From Dioscorea cayenensis subsp. rotundata (taxonomy: Eukaryota > Streptophyta > Magnoliopsida > Dioscoreales > Dioscoreaceae): DNA of 64,000 nucleotides. A program made the position numbers and the translations under genes. Below the pieces are notes generated by a model. That model made no database searches. It was not told the origin of the DNA and saw nothing but the letters and a program-made list of their open reading frames with translations. Positions 11,568-24,002 of the stretch are shown here, one piece after another; positions within the stretch are counted from its first letter, which is position 1, and each line of letters starts with the position of its first letter. The DNA is taken from positions 19,749,283 to 19,813,282 of the forward strand of contig NC_052487.1 in the NCBI RefSeq assembly GCF_009730915.1, given 5' to 3'.

Positions 11568-12285
11568 TGTTACGGGTTCAATTGAGCAAATGGCGCCAAC
11601 TGCTGACAAAAGGCGGGAGAAGAATTTTTAAAGATCGCCACGTGCTCTGGAGGTCACCGGTCGAGTCGACTGAGCAACTTTATTCCAAAGACAAAGCAAA
11701 TCGACTGAGGCAACAGAGAAGATGGTTGGGCGACTAAGCGGGCGAGTGAGAAGTGGAAAAATCAAAAGGTCAAGGGATTCACAGTATGAGACAAACTGGT
11801 CCCTATGGCAGTAAAGGACGAGGCACAACTTACCACTAAGTGGTTACACCTACGTGGACAGGGTCTATATAAACTAAAGAAGAGTGGAGAAGAAGTAAGA
11901 AAGAAGAGAGAAAGTTCTAGGCCTGGTGTGGAGTCTCTCCGTGGTCCTCTCCCGGCGATTCCGATCGGGAGGGAAGTGATTCCCGCTATCTTCCTTTTTC
12001 CCTGCCTTTTTATCCGATCTATAGCTCGTGAGCTCAAGAATTTCCATTTCTTTTCCATTTGAGGATTATTACTTGTTTGTTGAAAACCCTTGATGTTCGT
12101 GGTTTGCATCTTTTCCCGGTAAATGGATGTTATTAGATGCTAATTTGAGAACTATCTGAGGTAATTAGAGTTTTCCTGAATAGAAACTCTTTGAATTTCA
12201 TTGAGAAGTTGATTGCTAATTCAATTTGAGATAGATTTCTCTGTTATTGAATTTCCTTGATTAAGTTCTAGGAAAATTCGTTACA
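11568..12285 (+). repeat. 3' LTR of the chromovirus
   Basis: It begins TGTTACGGGTTC, ends AATTCGTTACA and is followed by the target duplication TCAGG. It differs from the 5' LTR by scattered substitutions and one-base indels, so the insertion is not recent unless those indels are sequence errors. Confidence 0.92.
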
Positions 12286-12440
12286 TCAGGATAGTCACAC
12301 ACAAGGAACTGAGTTTTACAACACCTGTGCTCTTCATTTATATATATATTGTTTAAATTTAGACAAACTATTTATTAAGGATAATCACACACGAAAAACT
12401 GAATTTTACAACATCTATGCTATTATTTACATAAGCTGAA
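12286..12440. repeat. Tandem repeat of about 90 bp, right part
   Basis: This is the remainder of the third unit (12286-12355) and a fourth diverged unit (12356-12440) of the array that begins at 6064. Shared blocks are TCACACAC and GAGTTTTACAACAC, and in the fourth unit GAATTTTACAACAT. Confidence 0.7.
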
Positions 12441-13797
12441 ATTTAAACTCACTTTATCAGCGAGATAAACACTCTTTATAAAAAGACACGATGTCAAACT
12501 ACCACTCATTAATTGGTTATAAAATCTTGTGTGTTTTTGTTTTTTGTTTTTTATTTTTTTTAGAAAATGAATAAATCACATTGATAAAAAACAGTGGATT
12601 TGTGACTGAAAAAAATATACACTAGCAGTGGAAAATACAACTAATTAACTGCCATAAACATATTAAACAACTGGCCCCTCTGGATACACCGACCAGATTT
12701 CCTCATTTATATATATATATATATATATATAAAACCATTATCACTTTTTAATGAGAGATAGATTTTTTTTAAAATAATAAACCATTTAAAATACATTAAC
12801 GAGAAAGAAATAAACATAAAGTGAGACCAGATAGAATAAAAAATAAACATAGAGTAAATATAAGGTGTAGGAATCGAGTTGCAACTACAAAGTTTTCAAG
12901 CAAGCGTATCAAAGATCACACATAAAGTTTCAATTTGTATTTTGTTTATATTATTAAAGAAAAAATTTCAATTAAGTTAATAAATTTTTGGAAATGTATG
13001 TTTGTCCTTTTACAACTTAAACTTTGTTAATATCTTAAAAATCATTTTTAAAACTAAAGAAATTAACTATAATGGCACAATTTAATATAATCTAAGATTT
13101 TGTTTTTAAATCAAGCAAATTGTGTCATGTAAAATAATATCAATGTGCATGAATTCTTTAACTAATAGCGCATGCATTCTTTTACTAATTGGACACATGC
13201 ATGACCTCATAAATTTTAAATTTTCACTAAATAAACAATTTAAATTAATTTGTAAAACTTTTATAATTTTAAAATAAAGTTATGCTACAAGGAAGGGTTA
13301 TATAAATAAATAAATATTTTTTTTATAGAAAAAAGGCATATAATAGGTTTTAACTTTTAACAAGGGCTATGTAATTCTCAAAAGAATTGATAAAGACTAT
13401 ATATAATAATAATTATAATAATAATAATGGTAGTACAAGAGGTTAATTAGGTTTTACTTACATTGTTGAAAATAGTCAACCTAGATAAGTAGTGGTTGAC
13501 CTTTGTTTCTTTTAGGAGTCCGGCTGCTCTTTATTTCTTTCCTTTATTTTTTGAACTTTGTGAACTTTACTTAGTAGTAAAGCAAGAGCTTTGATTTGAG
13601 GGAAAGATTGACACAATTAAAAGTGAAAATAATTTTATATTGTATGCAATGACAATGTATAATTCACACATAATTTAGTGTGGAGTTCTTCAGAATCACA
13701 GTACAGTTGTTTAAAAAAAATGTTTTTAAAAAATAAAAATTGTTAAAATATTTAATATAAATCAAAATTATTCATTTTCTTTCATTAATAAATCTCG
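12441..13797. other. AT-rich intergenic DNA
   Basis: No gene is recognised. The stretch holds poly(T) and (TA)n tracts (for example 12711-12731) and short AAT repeats near 13406-13428. No open frame has a recognisable domain. Confidence 0.5.
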
Positions 13798-13805
13798 TTC
13801 ATAAA

Positions 13806-14871
13806 TAGGGATGGCAACGGGTAGGGTATGGGTAGGGTATGCCAAAAACCCTCACCCTGCACTGTAACCCCTACCCCATACCCAGCACTCTTACTGCATC
13901 CCTTGCAGGGTAAAAAAATCATACCCTTACTCCCTTACTCGCAGGTACGGTGATACTCGCAGAGCATCTCGCTACCCGTTGTTACCCATTGTTCAAATTA
14001 TCGAATTAAATTTAAATAATAATAAAAAAATAAATTAATTATACATTATATTACAATCTTTAAACACATGTCCATAAATTCAAAAATTACAAGTTGATAT
14101 ATATTTGTTTATCTTAAATTATATAATCACATAAAAATGACATTTATTTAGAACTCAATAGTAACTCTACCTTTTGTTTTGTTCATGTTTAACTATCTTG
14201 GTTTTTGTTTTAAATTTTTTCATATGTCTACTATTTATATTTTTATATAAAGCTTCAAATTTTTATAAATATCTAGTAAGATTTTTGAATATAAAAAAAT
14301 ATTATAAGTAATTCTCATAAGTTATATCCAATTGATTTTTTTATTAAGTATCTTATTTTTCGGGATGTTTTTTATAATTTATAGAATAAATTATTATAAC
14401 ATTATTTTTTTATATTTGTTTATTTTTTTAAATTTAATTATGATTTTTTTAATATATATCTAAAATTCAATTTTTGATAATATTATCAAATATAAATATA
14501 GAAATTAAATAAAATTTAAAAATAATATATTAAGAGAAAATTTGAAGTATTATTTTTCAAATTAATCACCATGAAAAATAGATATTGAGTAAATGTTTAG
14601 TTTAATAAAAATTATATATATATATATATATATATGAAAGGGTAATGGTACGGAGTGCGGGTTTTCACCCGCACCTCTTCAACGGTAAGGGTAAGTGGTC
14701 AGGGTACGGGTAGGGTGAGGGCATACCTCACTCCGCATCTGCACTCAAAAAACTAACGGTATTTGCCTTTGCAGTGCCAGTGCACCCGGTCAAAGAGGGT
14801 ATTACCCTCTTTGACCCGGGCACGGTACTGGGTATACTCACGTCAGGGTAGAGTACAAATTGCCATCTCTA
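13806..14871. mobile_element. Non-autonomous hAT-like transposon, copy 1
   Basis: A 12-bp terminal inverted repeat, TAGGGATGGCAA and TTGCCATCTCTA, bounds the element. A perfect 8-bp target duplication TTCATAAA sits at 13798-13805 and 14872-14879. An 8-bp duplication with this TIR is characteristic of hAT elements. Both subterminal regions hold many GGGTAC/ACCCGT-like motifs in opposite orientation, and the middle is AT-rich without coding capacity, so it would need a transposase from elsewhere. Many of the subterminal motifs are degraded here compared with copy 2. Confidence 0.9.
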
Positions 14872-15858
14872 TTCATAAATGATATATCTTTCTCTAATTT
14901 AAGGGTTGAATTGAACAACACTGAAATAAAATAGATAATACAAAAAAATAATTACTTTCACTCAACATAAACATATAAAATTAATTAAGAAATATGTTTT
15001 AGAACACATGATAAATAAAATAAACACGAAATAAGTTCATTCAATGAACCACAAGACAGGGAACAAGTGAACAACCAAAATGAATGGAAAAAAATACTAT
15101 AAAATCTTGGGTATAAAATGCATTGTGACAAAGGAGTCATGGTGTAAGAGTGTAAGACCTTATATAATAATAGTTTATCTATTTTTTTTTTTTCATATAA
15201 TTGCCAAAATGGATATAGACCATAGTGGGCATATCATTCAAAGTGAATAAATTTATTTATTTATTTATTTTAAGTGCAAATGTTACGCTTAAATACTTTT
15301 GATGCTCTCATCCCATACATTCATGTCACCTAAAATGGAACAAAAAAAAAAGTTAGGGTAGTCTATGTTCATGCATGCGCCAAATATTCTCATTCCCTCT
15401 TTTAGGTCAAGAGATGCTCTGGGTCCACCTAGTTTTGAGTATTCTTAATTCCTGTCTATATATCCAAATCCTGATTTTTAAGTTCAATTTTGATTGTAGG
15501 GTTACCTTCCAGGAATACTTCCTTTGTTTAACAAGAATTTGCAAATCCTGACGTAACTTGAACTACCCAAAACCCATATATTAATGTATTTCAATTTCCG
15601 GTGGTCCAATCCAACGTAAAACAAAATCTTAAATTTGCAACTACATTCTTACATTCTGTATTTACAACTACATCTAACCAAACGCTATATGAAAGTGATT
15701 GGTTTTGCAGTGTCAATGGAAAACTCTAATCGCCAAAATACAAGTTTAAGATAATACCTGGATCAAATTGTCAGTACAGATGCATGATGGTCTGGCATCC
15801 CAATTGAAAACCTTATCTCAAGATCCTGGTCATAAAATCACGCATGATTCTCAGCAAT
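13806..15858. repeat. Tandem duplication unit 1 (hAT plus right flank)
   Basis: This unit of about 2.05 kb is the hAT element plus 987 bp of its right flank. It is repeated directly at 15859-17907. The flank holds no gene. The two flanks match almost base for base apart from short indels and a few substitutions. Confidence 0.92.
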
Positions 15859-16898
15859 TAGGGATGGCAACGGGTAGGGTATGGGTAGGGTATGCCAAAA
15901 CCCTTACCCGTACCCGTAACCCCTACCCCATACCCGTACCCTTACCCGTACCCTTCAGGGTAAAAAAAATCATACCCTTACCCTTACCCGCAGGGTACGG
16001 GTATACCCGCAGGGTACCCGCTTACCCGTTGTTACCCATTGTTCAAATTATCGAATTAAATTTAAATAATAATAAAAATAAATTAATTATACATTATATT
16101 ACAATCTTTAAACACATGTCCATAAATTCAAAATTACAAGTTGATATATATTTGTTTATCTTAAATTATATAATCACATAAAAATGACATTTATTTAGAA
16201 CTCAATGGTAACTCTACCTTTTGTTTTGTTCATGTTTAACTATCTTGGTTTTTGTTTTAAATTTTTTCATATGTCTACTATTTATATTTTATATAGCTTC
16301 AAATTTTATAAATATCTAGTAAGATTTTGAATATAAAAAATATTATAAGTAATTCTCATAAGTTATATCCAATTGATTTTTTATTAGTATCTTATTTTTC
16401 AGGATGTTTTTATAATTTATAGAATAAATTATTATAACATTATTTTTTTATATTTGTTTATTTTTAAATTTAATTATGATTTTTAATATATATCTAAAAT
16501 TCAATTTTGATAATATTATCAAATATAAATATAGAAATTAAATAAAATTTAAAATAATATATTAAGAGAAAATTTGAAGTATTATTTTCAAATTAATCAC
16601 CATGAAAATAGATATTGAGTAAATGTTTAGTTTAATAAAAAATTATATATATATATATATATATATGAAAGGGTAATGGTACGGGTACGGGTTTTACCCG
16701 TACCCTCTTCAACGGGTAAGGGTAAGGGTAAGGGTACGGGTAGGGTAGGGGCATACCCTTACCCGACCCGTACCCGCTCAAAAACTAACGGGTAATACCC
16801 TTACCCGTACCCGTACCCGGTCAAAGAGGGTATTACCCTCTTTGACCGGGTACGGGTACGGGTATACCCGTCGGGTAGGGTACAAATTGCCATCTCTA
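15859..16898. mobile_element. Non-autonomous hAT-like transposon, copy 2
   Basis: It has the same 12-bp termini and internal sequence as copy 1, but the GGGTAC and ACCCGT arrays are clean and regular at both ends. The right flank is TTCATAAA as in copy 1. The left flank is TCAGCAAT, so it lacks its own target duplication. It therefore arose by duplication of the locus, not by a second insertion. Confidence 0.9.
16803..16863. repeat. Long near-perfect hairpin inside hAT copy 2
   Basis: Two arms of about 30 bases face each other with one base between. The inner arm is CCCGGTCAAAGAGGGTA, and the outer arm is made of ACCCGT repeats. The inner arms are kept in copy 1 (about 14784-14821), the outer ones only partly. 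Confidence 0.85.
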
Positions 16899-17907
16899 TT
16901 CATAAATGATATATCTTTCTCTAATTTAAGGGTTGAATTGAACAACACTGAAATAAAATAGAAAAAAAATAATACAAAAAAATAATTACTTTCACTCAAC
17001 ATAAACATATAAAATTAATTAAGAAATATGTTTTAGAACACATGATAAATAAAATAAACACGAAATAAGTTCATTCAATGAACCACAAGACAGGGAACAA
17101 GTGAACAACCAAAATGAATGGAAAAAATACTATAAAATCTTGGGTATAAATGCATTGTGACAAAGGAGTCATGGTGTAAGAGTGTAAGACCTTATATAAT
17201 AATAGTTTATCTATTTTTTTTTTTTCATATAATTGCCAAAATGGATATAGACCATAGTGGGCATATCATTCAAAGTGAATAAATTTATTTATTTATTTAT
17301 TTTAAGTGCAAATGTTACGCTTAAATACTTTTGATGCTCTCATCCCATACATTCATGTCACCTAAAATGGAACAAAAAAAAAAGTTAGGGTAGTCTATGT
17401 TCATGCATGCGCCAAATATTCTCATTCCCTCTTTTAGGTCAAGAGATGCTCTGGGTCCACCTAGTTTTGAGTATTCTTAATTCCTGTCTATATATCCAAA
17501 TCCTGATTTTTAAGTTCAATTTTGATTGTAGGGTTACCTTCCAGGAATACTTCCTTTGTTTAACAAGAATTTGCAAATCCTGACGTAACTTGAACTACCC
17601 AAAACCCATATATTAATGTATTTCAATTTCCGGTCCAATCCGGCGTAAAACAAAATCTTAAATTTGCAACTACATTCTTACATTCTGTATTTACAACTAC
17701 ATCTAACCAAACTCTATATGAAAATCAAGCGCTATATAAAAGTAATTGGTTTTGCAGTGTGTCAATGGAAAACTCTAATCGCCAAAATACAAGTTTAAGA
17801 TAATACCTGGATCAAATTGTCAGTAAAGATGCATGATGGTCTGGCATCCCAATTGAATACCTTATCTCAAGATCCTGGTCATAAAATCGGGTATGATTCT
17901 CAGCAAT

Positions 17908-18398
17908 TGAATTGTTTCAAGTTTATATAACAAGAAGTAATATTCAATCATGAAGATAACAAAAATGCGACTTCAGTCAGACCATTTATGTTACGAATTC
18001 GAGACATAAGTCACAAATTAGATAAAAGTTCAGAATCTTGATTTTCTGAGTATCAGAAAAGTGCAGCCTGATAATGCAAGATAAAATTGTAGGTTCAACA
18101 GCATAGAATAACAAAGCAAACTCAAGTCCGGTGGAGAATGAAAACAACCGAAAGGATGAGGATACTACTTTTCAAGCACTAACAAGGTCGCCTTCAACAA
18201 CATACCGAAGCATAACATGTATTTTCTTCTTGAAACTGGGCTTAAAAGTCAAGGACATAATATCTCCATATTTGTTGATGACCTCAGAAAGAATCTCCTT
18301 CCTATAAATAATATCTTTATATCATATCTGCTATCAAGCAGCTGGCAATGACTCACTGATTCTGAAATGGGAGGATGGAGGAGCATATTAGTTGAACA
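17908..18398 (-). other. Probable DRG 3' UTR and downstream flank
   Basis: This stretch follows the DRG stop codon on the - strand. No separate gene is recognised. It is less AT-rich than the intergenic DNA around it, which suits transcribed 3' UTR. No single poly(A) signal stands out. Confidence 0.4.
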
Positions 18399-21300
18399 TT
18401 ATGTTTTCAAAGGAGCCTTCTTTTCTCGGTCAGAAATTCGTGCAGGAGCCGTGGAATGAGACTTGAATCGACCTCTTCCACCATCTTCCTTCTCCTGAAA
18501 GTTTCAAAATATAACTCATGATCAATAAAGTTCCCCCAGGTTTATATGGACTTGATTTTAAAAGGTGGCAGATCATAAATTCAACTTATTATAGGCATAA
18601 CATTGAGAACCTCATAACTGTTATGGGATGTTATCAGTCAAAATCATCAAAGGACTTCAAAATATATTCTAATTGCACAATCCCAGAATCCTTTACAGAC
18701 ATCTTGTCTGTAGAATTTAGGTGGGTGAAAAGAAAGAAAACTAGGTACCTTTTTCTTCACTATCTGAACTACATCTTCATCATGAAGAACATGGGAAAGC
18801 CCGCAGTGCTGCGGGTAATGCCTTGCACTAGTTCCCCATACAAGAACATACTTCACATCCTTGATCAAACTTCTGTGTATATGATTGCAGAAGTCCTCTA
18901 CTGAGCAGCCACCCCTATCCTGTTCAAATGCCAAAACAATATATTATAGAAATCATCAGTGTGATTGACAAGCAAATTAACTTGTACTTCATATTGCTAA
19001 ATGTGTTAGAGAGAAGAAATGTAACTCACAGTAGAAAGGACTACGGGGTCTGTAAAATCAGGCTGCTGTCCTTGTGGTTTGGTATACACTCTCACAAGCC
19101 CCATTGCCTCCCACATCTTTGCCAGCAACCTGTCTAAATTCAACTGTAGAGGAAGGATGAACTTTTAGCATTTCTGAGCTTCTTCTTGCTCTTGACAATT
19201 GGATAAAATCCTAATTTGACAAAAGGGGCTAATATATGAGGTGAAAACAGAGAGGAATACAACTTAAGTTCAATCCAATGGAAATCAGGCCATCATATGT
19301 TTTTATAGGCAATTTACTACATAAAGAACTGCACATGATTCCCATGGCAGGCATATGATCATTCTCTTAGTTTAACAGCATGAGCAGTACAGAATTTAAT
19401 CTATAGCAAAAAAAAAAAATCAAGAACTATAGCAAATTGCTAAAACCAACCTTCAGATTGCAGCTGATGACAACTGAATTTGGTTGACGTGCTAGTTTGT
19501 CTACATCATCAATACCAATGACATCAATCTTATTGTAAACATAGATACACTTCATGTATTTACGATTTCCCTCAATGACATCAATAAGATCATCCACAGT
19601 TGCATCTTCACGAAATAACACCTATGAAAAAACAACAAAATTTTGAGCATCAGGCAAATATGCTTAAGGGACAAGATAACAGATGCGTGATGCTAGAGCA
19701 AACTGAAGATTAGTTTTAAAAAAAGAAATAAGTACTTATAGAATCACAAATGGTATGAGAGAATAATGAAATACCATACAATAATAAAGAGGAGGAAGTT
19801 TGAGCAATTACTTTTCTTGAGCATAATGTTGAAGTCTCAAGAAAAATATTTATACAGCATTTGATTACCAATAAAGCAAGCCATTCTGCCTTAGGAAATA
19901 TAAGGCTTCTTTTCTAATGAGTAGCAAATTGGTGCTATAATTAACTGAACCCATTCCAGGCCAAGCATTGCAGTAGTCAAAAGTTGTAAGAATAGACGAG
20001 GATGTTAGTCAGCTATGCAGAGAATTGGCCCATCTTGAGAAATAAAAGTAGTGTTAAATAAAAACGACCCTAAAGCAAAGTGATATAATGAACTGATCTG
20101 CTACCATGATGCCGAACAAAATCAAGGGTCATGTCCTTGTGACAAAGTGAAGGAGTTCACAAACCACTAGAAACTCAGCCATAAGGCAAAGGAACATTAT
20201 GTTATTACTGGCATGATCTAATTTCACGAAATGAGAAGCAGCACGCAAAAGACACTCAAAATTGAAAAGTATAGCTGAGCAGAGGAAAAAATCTTCGCAA
20301 AAGCAAGAGCAATTCCATAAGGCTGAGAAAAGCTCAAGTTTCAAGTAACTTCATAGTCCATCCACATACTAGTTTGACAAATGTGAAATATGTGATGTTA
20401 TCCACAGGAATAATAAAAATAAACACAAATGTACCTCTGCATTGTGAATTTTGTACTCATGCAGGATCTGGTAGCAAAGCTTCTCATCCACATGAGTCAA
20501 GGCACAGGTGCTATTGAAAGAAATGCCCCCAGTCTTTTTCTTTTTGAAATAAATCTGAAATAAAATATTAAATTTCAACAAGTGAATATTTCAGAAAAGT
20601 AAGTTTTTATCAATCCAACATGTAAGCTAATATAGATACAATGCCCACAAAAAATGCAAAGAATAATGTAAATGGGCAGTCAGTAAACCAATATAACTCC
20701 TAAGTAATGGATAATATTTATTCCTTATGAAGAAGTTGCCATCTCTATTAAACATCCATTATTGTCCCTAATTGTCTACCATCATTGTAGCACCCTTTTA
20801 TCAATTTTAAGTTACTAAAAAGCAATAAATTAGAGCAAGGAAAGAACCTAAAAGGAAATCTTGCTACTAAAGAATAAAGTCTGCAAAAGGCAAGTAGGAG
20901 AACTTTAATAGATATTAGAGAAGTAAGACTTCAGGGAAAGGTGTACTGAATGTTATATTTTGAGCAACTAAATGGCACAAGCAGGAAAAAAAACATTTGA
21001 TACTTTGTCATAGCTCTTATGGGTTTTTAGCGAGCACCGCAACAAAGTTGCTGGAGCAAAACAGTCGTACCTAACCGAGCCATTATATTATATGCATTTA
21101 AAATATCATCATAAGCTGCAATGCAAGACCTACAGCAATCGTAGAGACAAAATACTTCCATTGGCAGTAAAATTAAGTTCAAATGATTAAAAAGGTATTT
21201 ATGTTAAGCTACCAAAAAAAAAAAAGAAGAATGTTGAACAAAATTAGTCACTAATATTACTTTCAGTGATCATAAATGCTTTAACGAGAAGTAAAGATAT

Positions 21301-24002
21301 ATCAGTAATAAAGTGGAATTAATCAAGAAATTAAAGAATATCTTTTCTTGTAAAAATATCAAAGAGTATCTTATCCACATATAAAAGCCTACTTGAGGTG
21401 GCCTCTTGTTCAAACGCAAGCCAACAGCTTCCAGTTCTCTCGTCAATATTTGCCGATGCCCCTCACTCTGAAAATATTAGAAGTGACCCACTTTATAAAA
21501 ATTCTCAAGGACAAAGATGGATTGTTTTTTAAGTATTGAAACTGGAATAGCAAAAAACATGACAAAGGCATATAATTAATAAACAACGGTTCTTACATGG
21601 GCTAAGTAAAATGTAGATCAAGATCAATACTTTTTAATTTCAATTTATACTCTCAACTAAAATGTCAATAATATGATTTATATTATGGTTACAGATTTGC
21701 AAATTATCAACTACGAAAATAGACATTGTTGTAGAGGTCACACATGAGCGTGCACGCACACACACACTAATTCAATGGAAAGCAATGAAAATAACACAGT
21801 ATTTTTATTTTCTTTGGAAACTTTGGAAGATGAGACAAAAACTGCCAATTATAAATGATGCACTTTTACAGTAGCTGACAAAATAACTCACTTTTGAGGC
21901 ATCAAGCACCATCAACACAATGTCTGATGACTTTGAAACAGCAATGACCTGAAAAGTAGCAATAGATACACTTCCATTATGCATAGTTTCAAAACAGCAA
22001 CAGGATTATGATTTATATTTGAGTTTGCTCGATACTCATCTCACACGGTGCAATGAAAATTAATTGATAATATGGATTTCAAGTTCCATAACATGCAATT
22101 AAATAAGTAATTTAAATTTTATTCTAAGTAAGCTTATAAATATCAAATATCAAATATAGTCCGTAAAACATGAGTTTCCTATAGCCAAAGATCATACAAA
22201 TTTGATATTTGTGTTTCAATCAATTTGTGACATTGTCTTGACATGAAGAAAAATGACAATAAATCTTGCCCAAATACAATGGAAATTGAACATAAATACA
22301 TTGTAAGGTTCACCTACTTTCACATGCCTAACCAAAATAAATAAATAAATAAAATAACAAAACCACTCCAAACCATAACAATATGACAAATATTTTTAAG
22401 GCACAGATATGTTAAAGAATCCAATTTCATACATTCTACTACCCTCCCAGAAAATTCACCAAACAGGATAGATGATGTAGAATGATTTCAGCTTTAAAAA
22501 ATGAGGCTTTACCTGCCTGCCTCGTCCTTTGCCTTCTGAAGCACCTTCAATGATTCCAGGAAGATCAAGAAGTTGAATTTTAGTATCATTGTAGTGAATA
22601 ATCCCAGGAATGCACGTAAGGGTTGTAAACTCATATGATGCAGCTTCTGAATGTGTTCCAGTCAGGAGAGTTAGAAGAGTTGATTTTCCCACACTACAAA
22701 CATGAAGAATAAAATGGTTGTTCCATACATGATTTTTCCAAAAAGAAAAAAAAAAATCATACAAAGAAAGATTAGGGTACACGCACAAGTTATACGACTT
22801 AAAATGCGATAACATTGTTATATAATCAGTGCACATGAAGATGTACACTGTCAGTTAAACGAAATTACAAAAGTACACACAGAGGAGCATATTCTTCTGT
22901 GCTATGACATTGCCAGTAGCAACAACGCGTCTTTTCAAATAAATTCTTCACCAGATTCATAGTCTGAAACTATTACTTGGAAAGCACTCAAAATACTATA
23001 TCATAAAACTATTTGTCATGTTAACGAATTCTTTTCGTGATAACTGATGGCGTATGTAAGAGATGCCAAAATTTTCCAAGATATTTTTATAAGTAAGCAT
23101 TTATTAATAAAAACACCCAAGAATCTCAGAGAAAAAAAAAAAAATCTAGATTGAATTCAAAGAATTAAGCGGCTCCTCCTTACTCAAAGCACAACAGAAG
23201 TTGCGCAAATAGTTAAATAAAAGAACCCAAACCTTGGAAATCCTATTAGAGCAACACGTCCATGGCCAAACTTTGTAACTTCAAAACCCTCTCCTGCTCC
23301 ACTAGAACCCTGAGTGGCAATCAGTTAAGAGATACTTCAGATCACAAGTATCGACCATCAATGCGAAAACCAAAACAACTACCGTGCAAGAAAGTTGTGA
23401 AGTAAAACAGCTCTAAAAATCAGTGATTGCCCATACAATAGGTAATAGAAGTGAATCTCATACTAGATCTTGGTTACATAGAAGATAGCTTTGAGAATAA
23501 CTAGAAGTTATGCATCTTATATCTTTGATAGACAATTGTTTGAGCTGTATATGAACATGCATCAAAAGTCTAAAAGAGATCAAAGACATGTCCAAGAGTC
23601 CTACTACAAGTCATGAGAAACTAAATATCAGTTAATTGTCTTATTATTGAAAAAAAAAAAAAAGGAAATGTAGACAAGCACAAGCACATACCTTTGGAGG
23701 CTCCAACAACTGTGTCCTTAATTTTGCTATCTTAGCCTTGAGCTGCCCAAGATGATATTCTAATGATAATAAAAAAGAAAATTCAGATTGTGTTCAAAGT
23801 ATTACAAATTTTCATCACTCATAAAACACATCCAAATCAAACCAATTTCTTAAAAACAACTAAAGGCCAAAATTGATGAAAATTTGAAGTTCAGAATGGA
23901 AATGCCATCCAAAGAATGGGGAAAGAATGAACCTGTGGCTTTATTCTTTTGAGTCCTCGCCATCTCGGCTTCTATCTCCTTGATCTTCTCTATGATACCC
24001 AT
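18399..24002 (-). CDS. DRG1: Developmentally regulated GTP-binding protein (plant DRG1, animal DRG2 type)
   Basis: Eleven coding exons, read from the right, are 23933-24002, 23692-23759, 23233-23309, 22513-22693, 21892-21948, 21393-21467, 20435-20554, 19451-19621, 19030-19143, 18749-18919 and 18399-18494. They total 1200 nt, or 399 residues plus stop, the usual length for plant DRG. All phases fit and all introns are GT-AG. The protein starts [20 protein letters not shown]. It has the G1 loop GFPSVGKST at about 70-78, a [19 protein letters not shown]3 region, NKID as G4, and a C-terminal TGS domain with [21 protein letters not shown] GTPases bind translating ribosomes with a DFRP partner and are very conserved. 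The symbol follows plant usage; animal numbering would make it DRG2. No lesion is seen. Confidence 0.97.

Larger units (their letters stand above)
6269..12285 (+). mobile_element. Ty3/gypsy chromovirus LTR retrotransposon, degenerate
   Basis: The element has two TG...CA long terminal repeats of about 715 and 718 bp and a 5-bp target duplication TCAGG (6264-6268 and 12286-12290). Inside, in order, are gag, protease, reverse transcriptase, RNase H, integrase with a GPY/F-type C-terminus, and a chromodomain. This is the gag-pol order of Ty3/gypsy chromoviruses. The wording of the RNase H and chromodomain regions resembles the Reina clade most, though this is from memory. The coding region is split over many frames by indels and stops, so the copy cannot make its own polyprotein. 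It landed in the third unit of a tandem repeat, which dates it after that array. Confidence 0.93.
15859..17907. repeat. Tandem duplication unit 2 (hAT plus right flank)
   Basis: This is the second unit of the direct duplication. Its last bases TCAGCAAT (17900-17907) equal the bases just before hAT copy 2 (15851-15858). It ends about 490 bp beyond the 3' end of the DRG coding region and lies in DRG's downstream flank. Confidence 0.92.

Noticed and set aside
11762-12109. 115-codon frame on the - strand
   Set aside because: Lies wholly in the chromovirus 3' LTR.
15768-16181. 137-codon frame with Pro-rich repeats
   Set aside because: Translation of the hAT ACCCGT array across the duplication junction.
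13860-16870. GGGTAC and ACCCGT arrays as interstitial telomere repeats
   Set aside because: The motif is not TTTAGGG, is bounded by hAT ends with an 8-bp duplication, and faces both ways.
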